From Microcoleus vaginatus HSN003 (GTDB lineage: Bacteria; Cyanobacteriota; Cyanobacteriia; Cyanobacteriales; Microcoleaceae): a stretch of 64,000 nt of DNA. Shown here piece after piece: positions 9,335 to 16,751 of this stretch; position 1 is the first letter of the stretch; each line of letters starts with the position of its first letter. The stretch is from positions 5,890,001 to 5,954,000 of the forward strand of contig NZ_CP031705.1 of the NCBI RefSeq assembly GCF_022701255.1, read 5' to 3'. Both the position numbers and the translations under genes were made by a program. The notes beneath the pieces were generated by a model. The model saw nothing but the letters and a program-made list of their open reading frames with translations. It was not told where the DNA came from and did not search any database.

Positions 9335-9685
9335 TTAGCAGGGAACCAATTCTTCCTCTCCCGGTTTAGCCGTGCTGGCGCTGACGCCCGACACCTGCTT
9401 TACTGGAAGATCCTGTTCAGCCAATACGCTCGGCTGACTTGTTACGGAGGCCAGTTCTCCATCTCGCATTACTACTGAACCCGTGCATTCTGGACAGTTG
9501 TATACCCGATGGGTTTGTCCGTAGGAGGCTTCTACTTCGTCAACCAGTTCGGGATTTCCTAGGTAGAAGACAATTGCCCTTTCTGCAATTGATGACATCG
9601 GTTCAGTTTCGACTGCGGCTCGGATTTTGAGCTGGCGATGCAGTTCTGGTGGAAGATACAATGTAACTTTTTGCTTTTCTTGCAT
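9335..9685 (-). CDS. Ribbon-helix-helix DNA-binding protein with a CxxC knuckle
   Basis: Residues 5-45 (KVTLYLPPELHRQLKIRAAV ... SSIAERAIVFYL) form a CopG/Arc-like ribbon-helix-helix fold: a short beta strand that pairs in a dimer and contacts DNA, then two helices. A single CPEC motif (YNCPECTGSVV, about residue 63) follows and could supply half of a zinc site across the dimer. The remainder is low complexity. It lies 107 bases upstream of ycf46 on the same strand and is likely first in that operon, so it may regulate its own operon. That role is inferred from fold and position. ATG at 9685 is the only good start. Confidence 0.75.
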   Translation of the reverse strand: MQEKQKVTLYLPPELHRQLKIRAAVETEPMSSIAERAIVFYLGNPELVDEVEASYGQTHRVYNCPECTGSVVMRDGELASVTSQPSVLAEQDLPVKQVSGVSASTAKPGEEELVPC

Positions 9686-10111
9686 ATGACAGTGAATTGA
9701 CTTACCCGGGTATGTATATCAGATTAGCCGCTTAATTCTTTGCTGTCAAGCCTCTATGCAGCTTTAGCGTCATCTTGTAATATTTCGTTACATTTAAGGT
9801 AAATGTGGGGCTGTTAATAACGAAAAAGTTAGGGGTGTAGCTGATGAGGCCGAGGTGCAGTGGCAGGTATGGGTAGCGTCAAGGACGATCGACCAACTAT
9901 AAATATGAACAATAGATATATAAGAGTAGGGCCAACAAATCCTTTGAGTGGCCATCTGGGGCTGAGTGCGCCATCAGCACTCAGCCCGCTCATGAGTGGT
10001 GAAGAATGCCCCCAAAGGCTTGAAATGTCATAGGGGGCGATCGGTAATATATACTTGGATGCGAACCTGCTAACCTGAAATTTTTAATTTTAGATATCCA
10101 AGAACTGACTG
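9686..10111. other. Divergent intergenic region with one hairpin
   Basis: These 426 bases separate the ribbon-helix-helix gene (leftwards) from the 10112 gene (rightwards) and should hold both promoters. An 11-bp perfect hairpin (GGGCTGAGTGC at 9959-9969, GCACTCAGCCC at 9977-9987) is the only clear structure. It is not followed by a T-tract. I found no convincing coding sequence. Confidence 0.5.
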
Positions 10112-10576
10112 ATGGATTTAGACCAACAGATTCAAGCATTGATCGAAAAAGCTCCGCCCGACGGTTCAACGCCACAAATCTTAAAGGCGATCGCCCCGGC
10201 ACTGGTGTTACTTGCCCAACAGCTACAGCACCTCGAATACTCGATCCTGCAAGCGGTAGACCAAAGTTGGGCGATCGTGGTTTTGAGCAATCTCAAGCAA
10301 CCGGGACGGGAGAAGAGGGTGATTTATGCTTGGAACAGTCTTAAAGATGCGTCGCAGGCTGCGGCTGCTGGGGGCGATCGCCTCAGACCGGTACTTTTGC
10401 CTGTCACTCACATTTTATTTCAGATGATAGCTCTTGAAGGTCTTGACAGCATTGTTTTTTTTGAAAGTCCCGGCAATCAGGAAGTCGGGACGGAAATCCC
10501 TCGTGAGCAAGTACAGAGCTTAATTAACGTTTACTTGCAACAGTATCGATCGGCTCCACCGCCGGATATTGCCTAA
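10112..10576 (+). CDS. Conserved hypothetical cyanobacterial protein
   Basis: I do not recognise a named family. The 154-aa protein is soluble, begins MDLDQQIQALIEKAPPDGST, and appears mostly alpha/beta. Helical Leu/Ala/Gln-rich segments lie at about 22-50, a strand-like AIVVLSNL at about 53, a variable Ala-rich stretch, then VLLPVTHILFQMIALEGLDS and IVFFESPG. The composition and the strand-turn-helix C-terminus (REQVQSLINVYLQQY) look like a real folded protein. ATG at 10112 follows a 426-base divergent region. The gene converges with the prenyl synthase gene at 10674; no operon partner is visible. Confidence 0.75.
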   Translation: MDLDQQIQALIEKAPPDGSTPQILKAIAPALVLLAQQLQHLEYSILQAVDQSWAIVVLSNLKQPGREKRVIYAWNSLKDASQAAAAGGDRLRPVLLPVTHILFQMIALEGLDSIVFFESPGNQEVGTEIPREQVQSLINVYLQQYRSAPPPDIA

Positions 10577-10673
10577 ACAACTCAATTTTCTATTTATTGG
10601 TAACAGGGGATTAGGAATTGGGAATTACGCATTACCAATTCCCCATTACCAATAAAATGTAACTTTTTAACCT

Positions 10674-11645
10674 CTAATAAAGTCTACTCAAAACGTATTC
10701 AGCCAAATCAATCAAAGCTTGACGGGACTCTGAATGGGGCAGCGCAGCTAAGTATTCGACGGCTTTCTGTGCGTGATTTGTGGCTAGTTCTCGCGAGCGC
10801 TCTATGCCTTTAGAATCTTCTACAAGTGCCAAGGCCTGCTCTATATCTCCTTCTTGGGCAAATTCGCGTTCTATGAGAACTTCCAAGTAAGGCTTTTCTT
10901 CTAGGGCAAATAGTGCTGGTGCTGTCAGATTACCGCTTCTGAGATCCGAGCCTGCTGGTTTCCCCAAAGTTTCCGTTGAAGCGGTGAAATCTAATATATC
11001 ATCTACTATTTGGAATGCCAAACCAATGTTGCGACCGTAGTTGTACAAATCGTCTGCTATTTCCGCTGAAACTTCGCTCAAACAGCCCGCTGCTTTGGAA
11101 CTGTTGGCAATTAAAGACGCTGTTTTGTAATAACTTTTTTCTAGGTACGCTTCGATCGACAAGCTGGTGTCAAATCCATTTAGTCCCTGTTGAATTTCCC
11201 CCTCAGCTAAATCCATAATCACTTCTGAAAGCAGTTTGACTACTGGCAGGTTGTCGAGATTTGCCAAATGCCAGGAAGATTGAGCAAACAGAAAATCTCC
11301 CGCCAATACTGCCACTCGGTTGTTAAACCGACTGTGAACAGTCGGCACTCCGCGCCGCAGATCCGACTCGTCCACCACGTCGTCGTGCACGAGACTAGCT
11401 GTGTGGATCATTTCCGTGATTTCAGCGAGGCGGCGGTGTTTTTCCGTGATTTCCCGATCGGGCATAGTCGCCTTGGCCATCAACAAAACGATTGCGGGTC
11501 TCACTCGTTTTCCCTTTGTGCCGAATAAGTATTCTGCAGCCGCGTACAAGATGGGATGACGGGCACCCACTAACTGTTTTAAGTTTTCTGTCAACAGTCG
11601 CAGGTCTTCTTCAACCGAGGAAAATAGGAGAGTGCTAGAGATCAT
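10674..11645 (-). CDS. sds: Solanesyl diphosphate synthase (long-chain trans-prenyl synthase)
   Basis: This 323-aa polyprenyl synthase would condense isopentenyl diphosphate onto allylic diphosphates to make the long side chain of plastoquinone. Both Asp-rich motifs that bind Mg-diphosphate are intact: the first in SLVHDDVVDESDLRRG (followed by VPTVHSRF) and the second in AFQIVDDILDFTAST. GKRVRPAIVLLMA is the N-terminal substrate-binding segment. The residues before the first motif are small (HTASLVHDD), as expected for long-chain rather than geranylgeranyl synthases. Chain length (C45) is inferred from cyanobacterial plastoquinone-9, not proven by sequence. Length is normal. It is transcribed alone leftwards, with its promoter in the repeat-bearing region above 11646. 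Confidence 0.9.
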   Translation of the reverse strand: MISSTLLFSSVEEDLRLLTENLKQLVGARHPILYAAAEYLFGTKGKRVRPAIVLLMAKATMPDREITEKHRRLAEITEMIHTASLVHDDVVDESDLRRGVPTVHSRFNNRVAVLAGDFLFAQSSWHLANLDNLPVVKLLSEVIMDLAEGEIQQGLNGFDTSLSIEAYLEKSYYKTASLIANSSKAAGCLSEVSAEIADDLYNYGRNIGLAFQIVDDILDFTASTETLGKPAGSDLRSGNLTAPALFALEEKPYLEVLIEREFAQEGDIEQALALVEDSKGIERSRELATNHAQKAVEYLAALPHSESRQALIDLAEYVLSRLY

Positions 11646-12436
11646 GGATACGCCGACTCAAGCCGTAAAGTAACAAAATTTTACAAATCATATCTTTATT
11701 TTAAGGTAATTCTCTGCAATAGAAAAGAAAAATCTAGGCGATCGGCAGTTATTTGTCATCTGTCACCCGATGGTAGTCACCCGCCTGCCAGAGGCGAGTT
11801 GCCGACTCTCAGAGGCGTTGCCCCTATTGTATCGAATTGTTAAGGACACTGCCCAAAAATCTCTAAATCCCAGAAACCCTGTGTTATTATGGGTATTAAG
11901 GATTTAAACAATTCTATACATTAAGTACAGCCAGTAAGTACAGCCAGTAAGTACAGCCAGTAAGTACAGCCAGTAAGTACAGCCAGTAAGTACAGCCAGT
12001 AAGTACAGCCAGTAAGTACAGCCAGTAAGTACAGCCAGTAAGTACAGCCAGTAAGTACAGCCAGTAAGTACAGCCAGACTGGCAGGTAGCTTTTAAGTGC
12101 CTGTAAAAGTTTCGTAGAGCCAGCCTTGTTAGTCGATCGCAGCCAAAATTTCTGGGACAGATTTTTAGTTCCTCGCGGCTAAAAGTTTTCAGAAGTTAAG
12201 AGTAGCGCATCTTATGTGCACGGTAGCTCAAAGCAGCTAAAGTGGATGGTTTTAGGCTGTTTAAGCATCTGTAAAGCAGTAAATCATTATTGATGACGGG
12301 GAACCCCTAAATGTTCCCGCAGGCTTGATATGGAAAAACAGCCTTCAGAACCAAGGCATGGTCTTGCGTGCTGACTTAATGTAGTAGGTCTTGAACTTGT
12401 CCTGCTCCTCCTCGTCCTTGACTTTTGGTTCTAATT
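11646..12436. other. Intergenic region with a 13-bp tandem repeat array
   Basis: These 791 bases lie between the divergent prenyl synthase gene and the small gene at 12437. Apart from the array at 11922-12077, the sequence has no convincing coding frame. Both promoters should be here. The 360 bases between the array and 12437 could be a long leader or a small-RNA gene, but I see no family I recognise. Confidence 0.4.
11922..12077. repeat. Perfect tandem array, 12 copies of a 13-bp unit
   Basis: The unit TAAGTACAGCCAG repeats exactly 12 times (156 bases) without a single mismatch that I can find. The flanks break off sharply on both sides. The unit length is not a multiple of seven, unlike the heptamer repeats elsewhere in this window. 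Perfect identity implies recent expansion or continual homogenisation. The array lies about 280 bases upstream of the prenyl synthase start and 360 bases upstream of the small membrane-protein gene. Confidence 0.97.
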
Positions 12437-12556
12437 ATGATTTATCGCGATATTCCTCTAATTATTCCCATTCTGGCCGCCGGCTATGTAATGACTATTT
12501 ATGTAGTGCTGATGTTGGCCGAACGCAGCGCTAAAATCACTCGATTGGGCGAGTAG
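12437..12556 (+). CDS. 39-residue single-span membrane protein
   Basis: A short frame encodes 39 aa starting MIYRDIPLIIPILAAGYV and ending AERSAKITRLGE. Residues 7-28 form one hydrophobic membrane span, followed by a basic/polar tail. This is the design of low-molecular-weight photosynthetic or NDH-complex subunits. It vaguely recalls PsbY-type peptides (charged N-terminus, PxLAAG in the span), but I cannot assign it to a known family. Support that it is a gene comes from a strong terminator-like hairpin 66 bases after the stop and the absence of any competing gene. The Shine-Dalgarno region is weak. An N-terminal extension was not found. Confidence 0.6.
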   Translation: MIYRDIPLIIPILAAGYVMTIYVVLMLAERSAKITRLGE

Positions 12557-12622
12557 TGCACTGCTGGGCAGCCGAAGTCGGCAGCAGCGTCCTCGCTTCA
12601 CCCTTGAAAATTCGGAATACTC

Positions 12623-12671
12623 AATAATAACCCTGCCTTGAATGCTTGCACGCAAAGGCAGGGTTATTATT
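12623..12671 (+). terminator. 17-bp perfect hairpin downstream of the small membrane-protein gene
   Basis: AATAATAACCCTGCCTT (12623-12639) pairs perfectly with AAGGCAGGGTTATTATT (12655-12671) across a 15-base loop. The GC-rich core next to an A/T-rich outer stem ending in TTATTATTT is the form of an intrinsic terminator and would work in either direction. Confidence 0.8.
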
Positions 12672-13258
12672 TACAATTACCGGCACCATGATTTTCTGGG
12701 CTGCTAGTTACTGCAACACATAGCTACAGTTATCGATGTTCAATGCCCACAGCCTGTGAGGCAGGATATTATATTTAGTAGCAGCTTGTATCGCTCACAG
12801 CAAGTTTCATGTCAGGGAAACCCGACCACTATTCCGAGAAAGCTATTAATAAATTACTCTCAAAAAGGCTGAGTTTGTAGTTGTCGGTTATTTTGTCCAA
12901 AATTGCAATATTCCTATTTGGTAGGCTCAGAACTTACAGGAATAAAACGCGAAATTTCTGAATATAGGAACCTGCTTGCTCAACTGAAGGAATCCATAAA
13001 CTTGCACTGCAATCAAATATTTCATTAAAAGGTGATTAAAGGGCTTATTCAGGCAGATAGTCTCTGCGATTTATTCACATATTCCCAAGAAGAGAATTTG
13101 CGAGACAGAGCCACAAAAGGAATTTTTAATTTAAAAAATATTCTCGATATAACTGTAGGGTAGAAAAGTGATGACCAATATTAATCACCCATTAAAACTT
13201 TATTAAGTTTTGATTAAAATAACTAAAACACAAAGTAGAAGTTGTCAGAAATTCTCAA
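12672..13258. other. Intergenic region without visible genes
   Basis: These 587 bases between the hairpin and the kinase remnant contain only short frames with stops throughout. Given the remnant next to it, part may be further decayed coding sequence, but I could not recognise any protein. Confidence 0.4.
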
Positions 13259-13590
13259 CTTCCACTGGCTAAATTGTTGTGTAATCCCGACGAACTGAAA
13301 CAAGTTTCCATAAATATGATGCACAATGGTTTACAAGCGATAGAGAATTGCCGAGTTTTAAAAGTAGAGGTGAGAGCAGAAAATCAGAGCCTGCTCGTCA
13401 GTGGCAACTGAATTACCCAGGAATTTTGCTACGAATATTTGATCGGTTCTTTACCCTAAAACCCCACGACGGCAGCGGGTTGGGACGGGAGATTGTTAAA
13501 AAAAGTGTGGCAAAAAATTCGGGTAAAATAGAAGTAACATCAGTTATTGGTCAAAGGACGTGTATTGTGTCAATTCCGATCGCCGTTGAG
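13259..13590 (+). pseudogene. Remnant of a histidine kinase ATPase domain
   Basis: In one frame, 13259-13407 reads LPLAKLLCNPDELKQVSINM then MHNGLQAIENCRVL, a recognisable N-box, and then stops. In another frame, 13420-13590 reads RIFDRFFTLKPHDGSGLGRE then IVKKSVAKNSGKIEV and SVIGQRTCIVSIPIAVE, the F-box, G2-box and C-terminal strands of an HATPase domain. The G1 box (DSGPGIPP in the neighbour) is deleted. It corresponds stretch by stretch to the C-terminus of the intact kinase immediately downstream (13711-16293). It is therefore probably the stump of a duplicated or replaced paralogue. No sensor or HisKA part remains upstream. Confidence 0.75.
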
Positions 13591-13710
13591 CGCGATCGCA
13601 CTAAAAATCATACCAATGCGGGACTAAAAATACAACTCTAGACCGATGTCAAGTCTCGATTGCCGTGAGTGTGTCGCGAGTGTAAAATCTGAAATCTAAA
13701 ATGTTATTAA

Positions 13711-16293
13711 GTGGCGGTTCCGCCTGCATCCCTCCCCTTTAATTTGCCCATGTCAACAACAGTTTCTGATACCCAAAGCTTGCTAGAACAGGCGATCGAC
13801 CCCAAACCGCCGGTGGTGCCTCCAGATACACCCTTGAAAGTCGCAATTGCTGCCATGACTCAGGCGGGTGCCAGTTGCATTTTAATTGCGTTTGAGCAGC
13901 AACTGCTCGGAATTTTTACAGAACGCGATGTTGTGAAAATAACTGCTAGCGAAATACCGCTAGCAGGGGTGGCAATTTCTGAGGTAATGACTGAAAACCC
14001 GATCGCTATTTCCCTCGATCAGGAGGGAAATATCTTCAAGGTATTGAGCATATTGCGATCGAAAAGAATCCGTCATTTACCCCTCACAGATGAAGGTGGC
14101 AACTTGCTAGGCGCTATCACCTGTGAAAGCATCCGTCAAATCCTCAAACCGGCCGATTTGTTAAAAATGTGGCGCGCCGAAGAAATTATGACCACACAAG
14201 TAATAGTTACCTCAAGCAGCGCCTCAGTTTTAGAAGTCGTAAAACAGATGAGAACCCAGCGGAAAAGCTGCATAGTCATTTGCACTGAAAGCGACAACAA
14301 AAATCAGAAACCTGTGGGCATAATTACAGAACGCGACATTGTTGAATTCCAAGCTTCTGGACTAGATTTCGCAGGTACTCCAGTCACCGTCGCGATGAGT
14401 TTTCCGCTGATACCGTTGCAGGCAAAAGCCACCTTATGGCAGGCTCACCAGTTAATGCAGCAGCACCATATCCGGCGCTTGGTGGTGGTGGACGAGGAAG
14501 GATATTTAGCCGGAATTGTGACTGAAATTAGCTTGCTGGAGGCCTTAGATCCGGTAGAAATGCACGCCAATGTCGAGCTTTTGCAGGAAACTGTTGCCGA
14601 CAAAATTCAGGAGTTGAACAAAATGAACGAAGAGTTGCAAAAAGAAGCGTTGCGGAGAACAGAGGTCGAGGAAAAATTGCGAATTTTAAATGATAACTTG
14701 GAAGAACAAATCAAACAGCGAACTTTAGAATTAATTAATGCCAACAGTCAGTTAAAAAAGGAGATACAAGACCGCACCACCGCTGAAGCTGAAGTTCGCC
14801 GCCTCAACACGGAACTCGAACAGCGAGTTCTAGACCGCACGGTTCAACTAGCAGCCAGTAACGAAGAATTGCAGCAACAAATTAGCGATCGAAAATTGCT
14901 CGAAGAAAAATTGCACTTTTCCGAAAGGAAAGTCCGCGCCGTTTTTGAAGCGATGACAGACATCGTTCTCGTGCTAGACAGTCAGCGGAACATAGAAGTT
15001 TTGCCAACGAATGTGGCAGCGGCTCCTGAGCCTGATTGCGATATACTTAGCTTGACCATAGAACATTTTTTTGACGATGAAAACCCAGATGATTGGTGGG
15101 TGTTAGTTCAGCAAGTGTTAGAAACACAACAAACTCTCAATTTTGACTACAGCTTAACAGTTTGTGGTCGCACAATTTGGTTTTCCGCCTGCATTTCTCT
15201 CTTCTCACAAGATGCAGTCATTTGGGTTGCCCGCAACATCAATGCCCGCAAAATAGCCGAGTCCGCGCTGTGCCAAAAAAATGCAGAATTATCTCATACC
15301 TTAGAAGAACTGAAGCGCACTCAAAAAGAACTCATTCAATCAGAAAAAATGGCAGCCCTCGGACAGTTAATTGCCGGAGTGGCTCATGAAATCAATTCTC
15401 CTTTAGGGGCGATTCGCTCTTCGGTGCAGAACATCGCCGACTTCTGGACTGAACAATTGCAGCAGTTGCCGATATTTTTTCAACAACTATCCCCACAACG
15501 GCGACAGGATTTGTTTGCTTTGCTACACAAGTCCAGTCAAGAAACAGATACATTATCTAGCAAAGAAAAACGTCAGTTAAAAAAACTTCTGCAGCGACAA
15601 TTAGAATCAGAAAACATTGACGACGCCGCCAGTCTTGCCTGTACTTTATTAGATATCGGCATCGGCAATAATGTAGAAGGTTTTTTACCTTTGTTGAAAG
15701 ACAGCCAAAGTCGAAATATTGTACAAACTGCCTACCAATTTGCTACGGTACAAAAAAGCACTAAAAATATTGCTACGGCCACGGATAGAGCCGCTAAAAT
15801 CGTTTTTGCTTTAAAAAGCTACTCTCGTTACGACCAGTCTGGTTCCAAAGTAATCGCTAATATTACCGACGGTATTGATACTGTTTTAACGCTTTACCAC
15901 TACCAAATTAAACACGGTGTGGAAGTAGTCAGAAACTATGGTACTAATTTGCCCTCTGTGCTATGCTATCCTGATGAACTCAATCAAATTTGGACAAATT
16001 TGGTTCACAATGCTTTACAAGCGATGGGTAACAAAGGAGTGTTAAAAATTGATATCAAACACCAAGGGGACGTAATATCAGTCAGTATTACCGACAGTGG
16101 TCCCGGCATTCCCCCAGAAATTATGCCGAGAATTTTTGAGCCTTTTTTCACGACTAAACCTCCCGGGGAAGGCAGTGGTTTGGGATTAGATATAGTTCAA
16201 AAAATTCTACAAAAACACCAAGGTGAACTGCAAGTAGAAAGCGTGCCTGGTGAAACAAAATTTACTATATCCTTGCCCATCGAAATTCCTTGA
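13711..16293 (+). CDS. Histidine kinase with four N-terminal CBS domains
   Basis: This 860-aa soluble kinase senses through two Bateman modules (four CBS repeats, about 38-80, 90-146, 158-215 and 228-281; note GIFTERDVV and GIITERDIV). A long coiled coil follows (about 285-405), then a degenerate PAS-like region (405-515). The HisKA helix has its phospho-acceptor His559 in GVAHEINSPLGAIRSS. The ATPase domain shows NLVHNALQAM, DSGPGIPPE and GEGSGLGLDI. CBS pairs usually bind adenosine nucleotides or SAM, so an energy-state input is plausible (inference). GTG at 13711 is the longest start; ATG at 13750 would remove 13 residues, and neither has a clear Shine-Dalgarno sequence. The receiver gene follows after 59 bases and is the likely partner. 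Confidence 0.88.
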   Translation: MAVPPASLPFNLPMSTTVSDTQSLLEQAIDPKPPVVPPDTPLKVAIAAMTQAGASCILIAFEQQLLGIFTERDVVKITASEIPLAGVAISEVMTENPIAISLDQEGNIFKVLSILRSKRIRHLPLTDEGGNLLGAITCESIRQILKPADLLKMWRAEEIMTTQVIVTSSSASVLEVVKQMRTQRKSCIVICTESDNKNQKPVGIITERDIVEFQASGLDFAGTPVTVAMSFPLIPLQAKATLWQAHQLMQQHHIRRLVVVDEEGYLAGIVTEISLLEALDPVEMHANVELLQETVADKIQELNKMNEELQKEALRRTEVEEKLRILNDNLEEQIKQRTLELINANSQLKKEIQDRTTAEAEVRRLNTELEQRVLDRTVQLAASNEELQQQISDRKLLEEKLHFSERKVRAVFEAMTDIVLVLDSQRNIEVLPTNVAAAPEPDCDILSLTIEHFFDDENPDDWWVLVQQVLETQQTLNFDYSLTVCGRTIWFSACISLFSQDAVIWVARNINARKIAESALCQKNAELSHTLEELKRTQKELIQSEKMAALGQLIAGVAHEINSPLGAIRSSVQNIADFWTEQLQQLPIFFQQLSPQRRQDLFALLHKSSQETDTLSSKEKRQLKKLLQRQLESENIDDAASLACTLLDIGIGNNVEGFLPLLKDSQSRNIVQTAYQFATVQKSTKNIATATDRAAKIVFALKSYSRYDQSGSKVIANITDGIDTVLTLYHYQIKHGVEVVRNYGTNLPSVLCYPDELNQIWTNLVHNALQAMGNKGVLKIDIKHQGDVISVSITDSGPGIPPEIMPRIFEPFFTTKPPGEGSGLGLDIVQKILQKHQGELQVESVPGETKFTISLPIEIP

Positions 16294-16352
16294 GAGCAAT
16301 TAAAAAAAGAGGGGAAAGCCCAAGTTTTAAAATTTAATAGAAGTAAAGTTTT

Positions 16353-16751
16353 ATGTCTAAACCAATAATTTTGTGCGTTGACGATGAAGTGGTGGTCTTA
16401 AATAGTTTAAAAATTCAACTTAAAAAAGAATTTGGGGATGCTTACCTCTATGAAGTAGCAGAAAATGCAGATGAAGCTCTGGAAATTATGGAGGAAATTC
16501 AAAAAGAAGATGAAAGTGATATTTTGGTCATAGTATCGGACTGGTTAATGCCGGGTATTAAAGGAGATGATTTTTTGATTATGGTTCACAAAAAATATCC
16601 TAATATTGTGAAAGTCATGCTGACCGGGCAAGCCGACGAAGTAGCAATAGCACGAGTGAAAGAGCAAGCAAACTTGCACCGTTGTTTGTACAAGCCGTGG
16701 GAGCGCAAAGAATTAGTAGAAACTATAAAATCTGGTTTGACAAAAATATGA
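16353..16751 (+). CDS. Stand-alone receiver protein
   Basis: This is a single receiver domain of 132 aa with no output. Acidic pocket residues lie in LCVDDEVVV, the phospho-acceptor is Asp63 in VIVSDWLMPGIKGDDF, the Thr switch is in VMLTGQAD, and the conserved Lys is in LYKPWERKEL. The LTGQAD...KPW pattern matches receivers found ahead of HD-GYP and hybrid-kinase proteins. It lies 59 bases after the CBS-kinase, and its stop overlaps the next start (ATGA), so the three genes are probably co-translated. The next protein begins with a very similar receiver, indicating a local duplication. It probably acts as a phosphate shuttle or sink between the two kinases. Confidence 0.9.
   Translation: MSKPIILCVDDEVVVLNSLKIQLKKEFGDAYLYEVAENADEALEIMEEIQKEDESDILVIVSDWLMPGIKGDDFLIMVHKKYPNIVKVMLTGQADEVAIARVKEQANLHRCLYKPWERKELVETIKSGLTKI

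Noticed and set aside
11922..12077. The 13-bp array as a CRISPR
   Set aside because: The units are directly contiguous with no spacers, and no cas genes are nearby.
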